Part shown: positions 55,838 to 63,453 of the stretch, one piece after another
Layout of the letters: every line of letters starts with the position of its first letter
Position numbering within the stretch: the stretch's first letter is position 1
Assembly (NCBI RefSeq): GCF_013032445.1
Contig: NZ_WQCA01000010.1
Location: forward strand, 1-64,000
Source of the DNA: Ruegeria arenilitoris
GTDB taxonomy: Bacteria > Pseudomonadota > Alphaproteobacteria > Rhodobacterales > Rhodobacteraceae
DNA length: 64,000 nucleotides
Direction: 5' to 3'
The notes under the pieces: generated by a model
Database searches by the model: none
What the model was told of the DNA's origin: nothing
What the model saw: the letters and a program-made list of their open reading frames with translations, nothing else
Program-made: the position numbers and the translations under genes

Positions 55838-56608
55838 ATGCCCTTTCAGAAAATCCAGCCTGAAAAGCTGTCCATCGCGGTGGTAAAACAGATCGAGATG
55901 CTGATCCTGCGTGGTATCTTGCGACCGGGTGAACGGCTTCCGGCGGAACGTGACCTGGCCGAGCGGCTGGGCGTATCGCGGCCCTCGCTGCGCGAAGCGA
56001 TTTCGAACCTTCAGGATCAGGGGCTGCTGACTGCCAAAGCAGGGTCCGGCATCTATGTGGCCGAGGTTCTGGGCTCGGCCTTTTCCCCGGCGCTGATCCG
56101 GTTGTTCGGCAGCCATGAAGAGGCAGTGTTCGATTACCTTTCGTTCCGAAAAGACCTGGAAGGTCTGGCGGCTGAACGCGCTGCGCGGCTGGGATCGGAC
56201 AGCGATCTAAAGGTCGTGCAGGCGATCTTCGACAAGATGCAGGCCGCCCATGGGCGCAACGCCTCCGAGGATGAGGCTCAGCTGGACGCCCAGTTCCATA
56301 TGGCCATCATCGAGGCCAGCCATAATGTGGTGATGCTACACATGATGCGGTCGATGTATGAACTGCTGCAACAGGGCGTGTTCTATAACCGCCAGATCAT
56401 GTTCCAGCAGCAAACCACACGCGGGGCCATTCTGGACCAGCACCGCGCCATCAACACCGCTCTACAGGCCCGCGACCCGGAAGGTGCGCGTGATGCGGTT
56501 CACAAGCATCTCAGCTTTGTCCAGCGGTGCATGGAAGACCACCAGAAAGCCCAACGCAACGAAGCCATCGCGCAGCAACGGCTGCAGCACGAGACAGGTC
56601 AGACCTGA
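55838..56608 (+). CDS. FadR-subfamily GntR transcriptional regulator
   Basis: The 256-residue protein has an N-terminal winged helix (RGILRPGERLPAERDLAERLGVSRPSLREAISNLQDQGLL) and a C-terminal all-helical FCD effector domain (LDAQFHMAIIEASHNVVMLHMM, NRQIMFQQQTTRGAILDQHRAI). PdhR- or LldR-like members sense pyruvate, lactate or another acid. A candidate operator lies just upstream. The ligand is unknown; the divergent aminotransferase is the most likely target. Its stop codon overlaps the next start by one base. Confidence 0.88.
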   Translation: MPFQKIQPEKLSIAVVKQIEMLILRGILRPGERLPAERDLAERLGVSRPSLREAISNLQDQGLLTAKAGSGIYVAEVLGSAFSPALIRLFGSHEEAVFDYLSFRKDLEGLAAERAARLGSDSDLKVVQAIFDKMQAAHGRNASEDEAQLDAQFHMAIIEASHNVVMLHMMRSMYELLQQGVFYNRQIMFQQQTTRGAILDQHRAINTALQARDPEGARDAVHKHLSFVQRCMEDHQKAQRNEAIAQQRLQHETGQT

Positions 56609-57096
56609 TGTTCATCGGGCATTTACCGGGGGCCTACCTTATCTTTCGGGCCGCCACGCCGAATGTCGGGAAAACGGTCTTTGCTGCGGCAATGCTTGGC
56701 GCGATCGCACCAGATCTGGACATGCTTTTGTTCTATCTGGTCGACAACCGTGCCCATCACCACCACGCTTACTTCACGCATCGACCGGCATTGTGGGCTG
56801 GTATCCTATTGCTGGGATTGATCACCGGGCTGCGCTGGCCACAGACGGGGCGCGTCATGGCGTTCTTTGAGGCCGGAGGTCTGGTCCATATGGTGCTGGA
56901 TTCCATCGTGGGGGAAATCACCTGGCTTTGGCCGTTTTCTGATTTTTCCCACCCGCTCGTGACGGTCGAGGCCACGCACTCGCACTGGATACTCTCATTT
57001 CTCAACCATTGGACCTTCATGGTTGAGATCGGGATCACCGTTCTGGCTGTAATCGTGTTTTTCTCTGGCAGAAACAGGTCAGCCCGCACCGGCTAA
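56608..57096 (+). CDS. YdjM/DUF457 family membrane-bound metal-dependent hydrolase-like protein
   Basis: The 162-residue protein has four hydrophobic segments and the YdjM/DUF457 metal-binding layout: LGAIAPDLDMLLFYLV, then HHHHAYFTHRPALW and GGLVHMVLDSIVGEI, with Asp and His residues at the expected sites. The family is described as LexA-regulated inner-membrane hydrolase-like; the substrate is unknown. Its ATG uses the last base of the regulator's stop codon, so it is coupled to the regulator. Confidence 0.75.
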   Translation: MFIGHLPGAYLIFRAATPNVGKTVFAAAMLGAIAPDLDMLLFYLVDNRAHHHHAYFTHRPALWAGILLLGLITGLRWPQTGRVMAFFEAGGLVHMVLDSIVGEITWLWPFSDFSHPLVTVEATHSHWILSFLNHWTFMVEIGITVLAVIVFFSGRNRSARTG

Positions 57097-57153
57097 GGCC
57101 CACTTGGGCCGATAGTCACAACCTGCGTGCCGTTGAGGCAAAACCCCTGCCCT

Positions 57154-57186
57154 AAAAATGGCAAACCCGGCAGAAGTCTGCCGGGT
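57154..57186 (-). terminator. Intrinsic terminator of the atp F0 operon
   Basis: On the minus strand ACCCGGCAGA and TCTGCCGGGT (57165-57186) form a perfect 10-bp stem with a tiny loop, followed after a short GC stretch by TTTTT (57154-57158). It starts 27 bp after the atpF stop. Confidence 0.65.
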
Positions 57187-57212
57187 CGCTCAAAGTTTAT
57201 ACTTCGTTAGGC

Positions 57213-57773
57213 TTAGTGGAGTTTTGCGTCCACGTCAGCAATCGCCGAGTCGATCAGCTTGTTCGCCTGCGTCGCTGTCATCTGCTTGGCCAGAACCGCG
57301 TTTGCTGCAGAAACAGCTACGGTGATGGCCTGATCGCGGACTTCCTTCACAGCCGACGCTTCCGCCGATGCGATCTGATCCTGCGCAGCAGCCAGACGGC
57401 GTGCGATGGATTTCTCCAGATCGGCCTTGGCTTGTTCAGCAGCCAAAGCGGCATCGTCTTTCGCAGCAGCCACGATGGCATCTGCCTGCGTCTGCACTTC
57501 ACGCTGCTTACGCTCGTACGAGGCCAGCAGGCTGCGCGCTTCTTCGTGCAGAGCGCGAGCTTCGTCCAGTTCGGACTTGATGCCAGCAGCACGGTTGTCC
57601 AGCGCGCCACCGATCAGACCGGGGACCTTGAAGTAGAACAGGACCGCGATGAAAACGATGAAGCCCAGAAGGACGACAAAGTCGGTGTTGCCAAGCGAGA
57701 AGAACGGGCCGCTTGCGGCAAATGCCGGGCTGGCTGCGCCGACGGTCAGGATAAGAGCAAGAGTGTTCCGCAT
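57213..57773 (-). CDS. atpF: ATP synthase F0 subunit b
   Basis: The 186-residue subunit has one N-terminal membrane helix (about 25-48) and a long alanine/glutamate-rich coiled coil (LDEARALHEEARSLLASYERKQREVQ...). It forms half of the peripheral stator with b'. A leading stretch MRNTLALILTVGAASPAFAAS resembles a signal sequence, as in many alphaproteobacterial b subunits. It follows the b' gene by 5 bp and is the last gene of the F0 operon. The F1 genes are not in the window. Confidence 0.93.
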   Translation of the reverse strand: MRNTLALILTVGAASPAFAASGPFFSLGNTDFVVLLGFIVFIAVLFYFKVPGLIGGALDNRAAGIKSELDEARALHEEARSLLASYERKQREVQTQADAIVAAAKDDAALAAEQAKADLEKSIARRLAAAQDQIASAEASAVKEVRDQAITVAVSAANAVLAKQMTATQANKLIDSAIADVDAKLH

Positions 57774-57778
57774 GTCAC

Positions 57779-58330
57779 TTATCCTTTCATCTGCGCGTCA
57801 ACGGCACCGTCGATGGCTTTGGCATCCGCCTCGCCGCCCAGTGCAGTAACCAGTTCTGCCGCCGTGTCCTTGGCAACCACTTGAATGCTTTCCAGCGCAC
57901 CGGCACGGATTTCGGCAATTGCCTTTTCCGATTCAGCCGCCTTTGCAGCGATTTCCGCGTCTGCCTTGGCAATCGCGTCATCCAGACCAGCCTGGATTTC
58001 AGCACGGGCTTCCGCTGCGATACGCTGTGCCTCAGAACGGGCATCGGCCAGCGCCTTGTTATAGGCCTCTTCGGCCTCGACCGCCTTGGCCTTTAGATCT
58101 TCGGCCGCAGCCAGGTCATTTGTAATGGTCCCCTGACGTTCAGCCAGGATTGCCGCGATGCGGGGCAGAGCCACGCGAGACAGGACCAGAAAGATGACGA
58201 CCAGCGTGATGACCAGCCAGAAAATCTGGTTGGGGAACCAATCGAAGCAGAGCTGCGGCATCCCGATGGCAGAGCCATGCGAGTCGACGCACGCGCCTAC
58301 TACTTCTTCGCTAATGGGTTCAGTCGCCAT
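57779..58330 (-). CDS. ATP synthase F0 subunit b'
   Basis: The 183-residue b-like subunit has a membrane helix at about 32-51 ([21 protein letters not shown]) after an N-terminal cytoplasmic region, then a long charged coiled coil. Alphaproteobacteria, like cyanobacteria, carry b and b' as separate genes. It lies between atpE and atpF; the atpE-to-b' gap of 86 bp contains a 10-bp perfect hairpin. Sometimes annotated atpF2 or atpG. Confidence 0.9.
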   Translation of the reverse strand: MATEPISEEVVGACVDSHGSAIGMPQLCFDWFPNQIFWLVITLVVIFLVLSRVALPRIAAILAERQGTITNDLAAAEDLKAKAVEAEEAYNKALADARSEAQRIAAEARAEIQAGLDDAIAKADAEIAAKAAESEKAIAEIRAGALESIQVVAKDTAAELVTALGGEADAKAIDGAVDAQMKG

Positions 58331-58361
58331 GATGTCCTCCGTCGGAACGTTGTCTTTACAA

Positions 58362-58392
58362 CAGGTGGGCCGCTATGGCTTGGGCCCACCTG
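58362..58392 (-). other. mRNA hairpin between atpE and the b' gene
   Basis: CAGGTGGGCC (58362-58371) and GGCCCACCTG (58383-58392) form a perfect 10-bp stem with an 11-nt loop on the atp transcript, without a T-run. It may stabilise or process the upstream atpE message so that the c subunit, needed in about ten or more copies, is made in excess. This is inferred from position only. Confidence 0.5.
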
Positions 58393-58416
58393 CGCGTAAG
58401 GATCAGGTTCCGCAGA

Positions 58417-58641
58417 TTAGACGGCGAACATCAGCAGCAGCGAGACCAGGAATGCGAAGATGCCCAGCGCTTCTGCGAATGCGATACCGATGAAGAGGGT
58501 TGCGGTCTGCGAAGCAGCCGCTGAAGGGTTGCGCAGGGCGCCGGCCAGGAAGTTGCCTGCAACGTTGCCCACCCCGATTGCGGCTGCGCCGGAACCGATT
58601 GCTGCCAGGCCTGCGCCGATGTGTGCGAGATCGCCTTCCAT
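58417..58641 (-). CDS. atpE: ATP synthase F0 subunit c
   Basis: The 74-residue proteolipid has two membrane helices joined by the RNPSA loop; [17 protein letters not shown] is the packed first helix and the proton-carrying Glu is in [12 protein letters not shown] of the second. A ring of c subunits forms the rotor. It begins 48 bp after atpB and is followed by a hairpin. Confidence 0.97.
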   Translation of the reverse strand: MEGDLAHIGAGLAAIGSGAAAIGVGNVAGNFLAGALRNPSAAASQTATLFIGIAFAEALGIFAFLVSLLLMFAV

Positions 58642-58689
58642 GATGTATCTCCTTACGAATTGGAAGTTTCGATGTTGGGGTATCAGACC

Positions 58690-59448
58690 TTAGTGCGAAG
58701 GATGCAGCGCATCTTTCAGATAAACACAGGTCAGAATGGTGAATACGTAGGCCTGGATAAAGGCCACCAGGACCTCGAGGCCGTACATTGCGGTGATCGC
58801 CAGAACGGACACGGGCGAGATCACGGCGACCGCGGCGAAGCCAGCGAACACCTTGATAACCGCGTGGCCAGCCATGACGTTACCGGCAAGACGAATGGAG
58901 TGGCTAACCGGGCGCACAAAGTACGAAATCAGCTCGATGATCGCCAGGATCGGACGCAACGCCAGAGGCGCGCTGGAGACCCAGAACAAACCCAGGAACG
59001 CGGCGCCGTTCTTGACAAAACCCAGAATGGTCACGGTCAGGAACACGGCCAGCGCCAGCGGGATGGTGACCGCAAAGTGCGACGTGGTTGTGAACGAAGT
59101 CGGGATCAGGCCCAGAAAGTTCGCGCTGACGATGAACATGAACAGGGTCATGACATAGGGGAAGAACTTGACGCCGTCCTTGCCGCAGATGTCTTCCAGC
59201 ATCTTGTAGATAAAGCCGTAGGTCAGTTCCGCGACCGACTGCATCCGGCTGGGTACGATCGCGCGCTTGGACGTGGGCAGAACTAGCAGAGCAGCCACAG
59301 CCAGCACCGCGAAGAACAGCCACAGGGTCACGTTGGTAACCGTGAACATTCCCACTGCACCGTCGCCGAACAACGGCTTGACGATGAACTGGTCCATCGG
59401 GTGGAATACCAGGCTGCTGCCTTCTGCTGCGGTGGTCTCAGTTGCCAC
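58690..59448 (-). CDS. atpB: ATP synthase F0 subunit a
   Basis: The 252-residue membrane subunit has five to six helices and the essential Arg in helix near [18 protein letters not shown], which opposes the c-subunit Glu. Other marks: [16 protein letters not shown] [16 protein letters not shown] and [24 protein letters not shown] at the C-terminus. It forms the proton channel with the c ring. It follows atpI by 3 bp and belongs to the operon starting at 59784. Confidence 0.97.
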   Translation of the reverse strand: MATETTAAEGSSLVFHPMDQFIVKPLFGDGAVGMFTVTNVTLWLFFAVLAVAALLVLPTSKRAIVPSRMQSVAELTYGFIYKMLEDICGKDGVKFFPYVMTLFMFIVSANFLGLIPTSFTTTSHFAVTIPLALAVFLTVTILGFVKNGAAFLGLFWVSSAPLALRPILAIIELISYFVRPVSHSIRLAGNVMAGHAVIKVFAGFAAVAVISPVSVLAITAMYGLEVLVAFIQAYVFTILTCVYLKDALHPSH

Positions 59449-59451
59449 GTG

Positions 59452-59784
59452 TCAGTCCCTCTCGTCCTTCTCGGCAGCCGTCGCCGCCGTTTGTTTCTCT
59501 TGAGCCTCTTTCGCGCTGCGGAGCATAACCTTCACGCCCGCGACAAGGCCCAGCAATGTGAACAGCACCAGAAAGATCGGGATCGTCCCGAGCAGGCTGT
59601 CCAGCCCGTATCCGATGCCAAATCCGATCCCAAGACCGGATACCATTTCGATGACCATCCTCCAGGCAAGCTCGCCGCCCGAGACGTCAGCGTCTGCGCG
59701 GGGCTTCGGCTCTTTGGCCTTTTTCGCCGCCTCGATCTTGGCCTCCAGCTGCGCCATACGCTGCTTTTGGTCGTCATCGGTCAC
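59452..59784 (-). CDS. atpI: AtpI/AtpZ family assembly protein
   Basis: The 110-residue protein has an N-terminal charged part, ELAWRMVIEMVSGLGIGFGIGYGLDSLLGTIPIFLVLFTLLGLVAGVK with two membrane helices and a charged C-terminus. It fits AtpI, which helps assemble the c ring and may move Mg2+. It is the first gene of the F0 operon, with a convincing promoter 31-59 bp upstream. Confidence 0.88.
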   Translation of the reverse strand: MTDDDQKQRMAQLEAKIEAAKKAKEPKPRADADVSGGELAWRMVIEMVSGLGIGFGIGYGLDSLLGTIPIFLVLFTLLGLVAGVKVMLRSAKEAQEKQTAATAAEKDERD

Positions 59785-59814
59785 GGGCGTTTCCCTCGTA
59801 CAGTCTTGGGCATG

Positions 59815-59843
59815 GTGCTAAGGGGCGACGGGCGCAGAGTCAA
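59815..59843 (-). promoter_or_regulatory. Promoter of the atpIBEF operon
   Basis: On the minus strand TTGACT (59838-59843) and TAGCAC (59815-59820) are separated by 17 bp, with the predicted start about 24 nt before the atpI ATG. The near-consensus -35 and exact spacing make this the best promoter in the window. Confidence 0.65.
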
Positions 59844-59968
59844 CGGCGTTGAGTGCCCGAATTGCCGCACGTTAAGGTATTGTTATTTTTGTATTTTTCT
59901 ATAGAGAAGATGCGAAAATGCAGCGCCTCGCCCCTCCGGCACAGTTCAAATGCATTAAATCTGCATAT

Positions 59969-59984
59969 TCAACCAAATGGTTGA
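59969..59984. promoter_or_regulatory. Palindrome overlapping the alternative ArsR start, probable operator
   Basis: TCAACCAAATGGTTGA is a perfect 7-2-7 palindrome, 32 bp before the chosen ArsR start. It contains the ATG at 59977 that an automatic call would use, which argues that this ATG is part of an operator and not a start. ArsR-type dimers bind short palindromes near their own promoters. Confidence 0.45.
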
Positions 59985-60015
59985 CCAAACCCGGGCACTG
60001 TGGTTCAGCGGAAGC

Positions 60016-60348
60016 ATGTCCAATGAACTCGACACTGTATTCGCGGCCCTTGCTGACCCCACCCGCCGCGCCATTCTGGCGATGCTGCTTGAGGATGACA
60101 TGGCCGTGACCGATGTGGCCGAGCCGTTTGAGATGTCGCTTGCCGCGATCTCGAAACATTTGGTCATCCTGACCAAGGCCGGGCTGATCAGTCAGGAAAA
60201 GCGAGGCCGGGTAAAATGGTGCAAGCTTGAACCCGATGCCCTACGTGCAGCGTCGGTTTGGATGCAGGGGTTCGGACAGTTCGAACCGATCAATCTGGAT
60301 GCGTTTGAACGGTTTCTGGAAATTGAACTGCCCGCCGCTGAAGACTAA
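60016..60348 (+). CDS. ArsR family transcriptional regulator
   Basis: The 110-residue protein is a small winged-helix ArsR member: FAALADPTRRAILAMLLEDDMAVTDVAEPFEMSLAAISKHLVILTKAGLISQEKRGRVKWCKL. No metal-binding cysteine pair of the classic metal sensors is seen, so it belongs to the non-metal or SdpR-like branch. I start at MSNELD with CGGAAG before it rather than at the ATG 13 codons upstream, which lies in a palindrome. Effector unknown. It converges on uspA. Confidence 0.75.
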   Translation: MSNELDTVFAALADPTRRAILAMLLEDDMAVTDVAEPFEMSLAAISKHLVILTKAGLISQEKRGRVKWCKLEPDALRAASVWMQGFGQFEPINLDAFERFLEIELPAAED

Positions 60349-60357
60349 AGGCCTGTT

Positions 60358-60771
60358 TCACCGCACGACGAGGACCGAAACCTTGGCGTGCTTGGCCAGA
60401 TACCCCGCATGGCTGGAAAAGATATAGTCGGTGATCCGCGGCGCGTGGGTGCCCACAACGATCAGGTCGGCGCCGATCTCCTCGGCGGTGCGTGTCAGGT
60501 CACCATCGACCTCGACCGCAACATCGACCGAGTGGATATTGCGGCTGTCCACTTGGGCACCACTGTCCGCTGCCACTTGTTCCGCGAAGGCGGTCAACAT
60601 CTGATTGGTTGTCGCGTCAGTCTGCACCGGATCCCCGGGTTGCGTGCCGGTCACGCTAACAACCGTGATCCTGGCCCCCTGCCATTTGGCAATCTGCGTG
60701 GCGACCTCCTGCGCTTTTCGGACCTCCGGCGGCAAATGCAGATCGACGGGGAGCATAATGTGGTTGAACAT
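60358..60771 (-). CDS. Universal stress protein (UspA family)
   Basis: The 137-residue protein begins MFNHIMLPVDLHLPPEVRKA and ends DLIVVGTHAPRITDYIFSSHAGYLAKHAKVSVLVVR, matching the UspA fold. The ATP-binding consensus G-x2-G-x9-G-S/T is not fully kept (GTHAPRITDYIFSSHAGY), so it may be a non-ATP-binding member. AGGAGG precedes the ATG. An FNR-type box lies 50-63 bp upstream, suggesting oxygen control. Confidence 0.85.
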   Translation of the reverse strand: MFNHIMLPVDLHLPPEVRKAQEVATQIAKWQGARITVVSVTGTQPGDPVQTDATTNQMLTAFAEQVAADSGAQVDSRNIHSVDVAVEVDGDLTRTAEEIGADLIVVGTHAPRITDYIFSSHAGYLAKHAKVSVLVVR

Positions 60772-60820
60772 GGTGCTTTCCTCCTTGCACCTAGGGTAAT
60801 TGAGAGAAGATGTTAACGCA

Positions 60821-60834
60821 TTGACCTGCCTCAA
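60821..60834 (-). promoter_or_regulatory. FNR/FnrL-type box upstream of uspA
   Basis: TTGACCTGCCTCAA keeps the TTGA-N6-TCAA core of FNR/CRP-type sites, centred about 57 bp before the uspA ATG. In Rhodobacter-type bacteria FnrL controls universal stress protein genes under low oxygen, so this placement is sensible. The core match is seen; FnrL binding is inferred. Confidence 0.5.
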
Positions 60835-60889
60835 GCATAGGCTGACAGCCAGACCTCTTACGCGCCACCTTTGGAAAGGATGGCCATCG

Positions 60890-61801
60890 TCATTCAGGAA
60901 GGGGGGTCGTGGTGCGGCGCTGTTCTTCGGTTTTCAACAGCAGCACAAGCGCGATGACTGTCAGGATTGCCCCGACAACAACCAACAGCGGAGGCGGCGT
61001 CTGCCCCAACGCGATTTCCCACAGGATCACCCAGCTGGGCGTCAGGTAGGTATAGGCCATCACCTTTGCCGAGGGCAGCCGCAGCGTCGCGAACTGCACC
61101 AGAACAAAGCTGACGGCAGTGGCAAAGATCGAGACATAAAGCAGCCCCACCCAGACGATCAGTGGCAGGTTGACCCAATCGGTCGCCCGAATGTCGGACC
61201 AGCCGTAAAGCGTCAGCAGAACGCAGCCCGCGACCAGAGTGCCAAAGGTGAACACCACCGCCGGTTCGCCCCGGTTCAGCTTGCGCACCATCGGCGTATA
61301 GATCGCGTGCGCAACACAGCCCCACAAATAGATGATCTCACCACCGCCGATCTGGAACGCGGTGAAGGCCTGCCAGTCCGCGCGGAAAATAACCCAGAGC
61401 GCCCCCACGGCTCCCACGGTCAGGGCAAAGGCCATCCGGGACGTCGTGACCTGCCGCAGCAACACCCAGCCCGCCACCGCGGACATCACCGGGGTCAGCG
61501 TGAACACGGCGGCGGCACTGACCGGGGGTGCGGTCTTCAGGCCGTGGAACATCAGAACGAAGTAGGTGGCAAACAACCCGCCCAGAACCAGATAGCGCCA
61601 TGGGGCCTGCGCCGCGCTGCGCGGCAGGCCGGTGGTCATCAGCGCTGCTATCCCGATCACAACTGCAGCGATTAGAAAGCGCGCCGCCGTGATCGCCTCG
61701 GGCGCGATTTGATTGGCGACCAACGAGCCCAGCGAAAAGCTGCCCGCCACCAGGGCCGAGAAGACAAGCATGGCCAAGTGACCCTGTGCCTGAGGGCTCA
61801 C
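60890..61801 (-). CDS. EamA/DMT family transporter
   Basis: The 303-residue protein has about ten hydrophobic segments in two EamA repeats. The first ends with VMSAVAGWVLLRQ and the second with AYTYLTPSWVILWEIALGQ, the typical E-x-x-x-G end of each half. DMT proteins export or import metabolites; the substrate is unknown. I use a GTG that overlaps the LysR stop by 4 bp (GTGA), since 35 open codons upstream would overlap the LysR gene by about 100 bp. LysR probably controls it. Confidence 0.82.
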   Translation of the reverse strand: MSPQAQGHLAMLVFSALVAGSFSLGSLVANQIAPEAITAARFLIAAVVIGIAALMTTGLPRSAAQAPWRYLVLGGLFATYFVLMFHGLKTAPPVSAAAVFTLTPVMSAVAGWVLLRQVTTSRMAFALTVGAVGALWVIFRADWQAFTAFQIGGGEIIYLWGCVAHAIYTPMVRKLNRGEPAVVFTFGTLVAGCVLLTLYGWSDIRATDWVNLPLIVWVGLLYVSIFATAVSFVLVQFATLRLPSAKVMAYTYLTPSWVILWEIALGQTPPPLLVVVGAILTVIALVLLLKTEEQRRTTTPLPE

Positions 61802-62676
61802 GCCAGCCAGCCTTTGGATTGTTCTTTCAGATAGGTCAGAAAGCTTTGAACCTTGGTCGTGCGATGCAGGTCCACATGAGTCACCAGCCACAGATTCCCG
61901 AACCATTCCGGCAGCGGGTCAATCACCTCGATCAGATTGGGGTCTCGGCTTGCCTCCCATCGGGCCATGAACCCGATCCCGGCACCGGACAGAACCGCCT
62001 CGCGGATGCAGAAGTTGTTGGTGCAGCGGAACGTGATGCTTTCAGCGGGAACAGTCACACGCAACCACCGGGAAAACGGAGCACGGCTGTTTTCGTCGTC
62101 GGTGCTGACGAAGTGGTGGTTAACAAAGTCCTCTACGCCTGTAGGCTTACCATGGCGTTTCACATAGTCCTTGCTGGCAAACAGGCCGACCTCTTGCGTG
62201 ATAAAGGGCTGTACCACGTTGTCCGGCTGATCCGGTGCCGACCCTGCGCGAATAGCGACGTGTGCTTCTCCGTATTCAAGGCGGAACAGGCGGTCTCCGG
62301 TCAGGTAGCGCACGATCAGGCCTGGATGCAGGCGCTGAAACTCGCTGAGCACGGGCACCACCAGTGGCGCCAGTGAGGACAGAGACGTCACGACAAGCTC
62401 ACCCGAGACGTCATCGCCGCGCCCCTTCATCCGCCCGACCAGTTGGTTGAACTGATCCTCGGTCGCTTGTGCCACGCGCAACAGGTCATCTCCGGCCTCG
62501 GTAGGGGTGTAGCCGCGCGCGTGGCGCTGGAACAGTTTGGTCCCCAACCGGGCCTCAATTGCATCGATGTGGCGGATCACCGTCGCATGGTGAACGCCCA
62601 GCACCTCGGCCGCACCGCTGACGGTGCCCATGCGGGCCACTTGATAGGCAGTTCTCACTTCGTCCCAATTGTCCAC
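61798..62676 (-). CDS. LysR family transcriptional regulator
   Basis: The 292-residue regulator has an N-terminal winged helix (AYQVARMGTVSGAAEVLGVHHATVIRHIDAIEARLGTKLFQR) and a two-lobed effector domain (ELVVTSLSSLAPLVVPVLSEFQRLHPG, AVLSGAGIGFMARW). It is divergent from azoR over 119 bp that contain a perfect 17-bp palindrome, and is translationally coupled to the EamA transporter. It may regulate azoR, the transporter, or both. Inducer unknown. Confidence 0.88.
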   Translation of the reverse strand: MDNWDEVRTAYQVARMGTVSGAAEVLGVHHATVIRHIDAIEARLGTKLFQRHARGYTPTEAGDDLLRVAQATEDQFNQLVGRMKGRGDDVSGELVVTSLSSLAPLVVPVLSEFQRLHPGLIVRYLTGDRLFRLEYGEAHVAIRAGSAPDQPDNVVQPFITQEVGLFASKDYVKRHGKPTGVEDFVNHHFVSTDDENSRAPFSRWLRVTVPAESITFRCTNNFCIREAVLSGAGIGFMARWEASRDPNLIEVIDPLPEWFGNLWLVTHVDLHRTTKVQSFLTYLKEQSKGWLA

Positions 62677-62702
62677 GGCGCCACCTTACTGTGCAAATTC
62701 CA

Positions 62703-62719
62703 ACATCAACTGTTGATGT
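62703..62719. promoter_or_regulatory. 17-bp palindrome between LysR and azoR, probable operator
   Basis: ACATCAAC and GTTGATGT flank a single T, perfect 8-bp arms. It starts 27 bp from the LysR start codon and lies 77-93 bp from the azoR start. Position and symmetry fit a LysR recognition site; the exact T-N11-A core of the family is not clear. Confidence 0.45.
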
Positions 62720-62795
62720 ATCCGAGTTTTGTTCACGTACGCAACATCCATATTGGGGCCAGACGAGAAATCCCTATCCACAAGGACCCGGTGAA

Positions 62796-63377
62796 ATGAC
62801 CAAAACCATCCTGCATATCGACGCCTCGGCCCGCCGCGAAGGCTCTGCCACCCGTGATTTGTCCGACCGCATCGTCAAGCATCTGGGCGCCGGGCGCATC
62901 ATCCGCCGCGATCTGGCCAGCCCCCTGCCCCTGCTGACCGAAGACTGGATCACTGCTAACTTCACCCCCGCCGATCAGCGTGACGAGACCCAGCGCGATC
63001 AGCTGGCGCTGTCGGATACGCTGGTGAACGAACTGCAAGAGGCCGACACCATCATCGTTGGTCTGCCTATCTACAACTTCTCGGTGCCTGCAGCGTTCAA
63101 AGCCTGGATCGATCTGGTGGCCCGCGCCGGCCTGACCTTTAGCTACACCGAAAACGGCCCAAAGGGCCTGTTGGAAGGCAAACGCGCGGTTCTGGCCATT
63201 GCGTCGGGTGGTGTCCCCGTCGGGTCCGAGGTCGATTTCGCCACCAACTATGCCAAACATGTGCTGGGCTTTATCGGCATTCACGATGTGGACGTTGTTG
63301 CCGCCGACCAGATGGCTCTGGACGCAGAAACCACGCTGGCCAAGGCGCAGAAAGCCGTTCTGAAACTGGCGGCCTGA
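62796..63377 (+). CDS. azoR: FMN-dependent NADH-azoreductase
   Basis: The 193-residue flavodoxin-like protein matches AzoR: HIDASARREGSATRDLSDRIVKHL (flavin phosphate loop), DTIIVGLPIYNFSVPAAFKAWIDLVARAGLTFSY and the later VLAIASGGVP. It reduces azo and quinone compounds with NADH in the cytosol. The ATG of MTKTIL is at 62796; the 35 codons upstream in frame are not family-like. It is divergent from a LysR regulator that probably responds to quinones or similar compounds. Confidence 0.92.
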   Translation: MTKTILHIDASARREGSATRDLSDRIVKHLGAGRIIRRDLASPLPLLTEDWITANFTPADQRDETQRDQLALSDTLVNELQEADTIIVGLPIYNFSVPAAFKAWIDLVARAGLTFSYTENGPKGLLEGKRAVLAIASGGVPVGSEVDFATNYAKHVLGFIGIHDVDVVAADQMALDAETTLAKAQKAVLKLAA

Positions 63378-63401
63378 TCGCCCGTACCTTTAGAAGCCTG
63401 C

Positions 63402-63433
63402 GCGCCCAGCCTGCTTTTGCAACGGTTGGGCGC
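63402..63433. terminator. Hairpin between convergent azoR and the editing-domain gene
   Basis: GCGCCCAGCC (63402-63411) pairs with GGTTGGGCGC (63424-63433) with one G-U; inside, TGC and GCA pair around TTTT. It can end transcription from both sides, though only a weak T-run follows. Confidence 0.5.
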
Positions 63434-63453
63434 ACTTATTCTACGGCCTTGAA

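Noticed and set aside
59872..59886. TTAA-N7-TTAT near the ArsR gene as a CtrA box
   Set aside because: One mismatch in the second half-site and AT-rich surroundings make chance likely.
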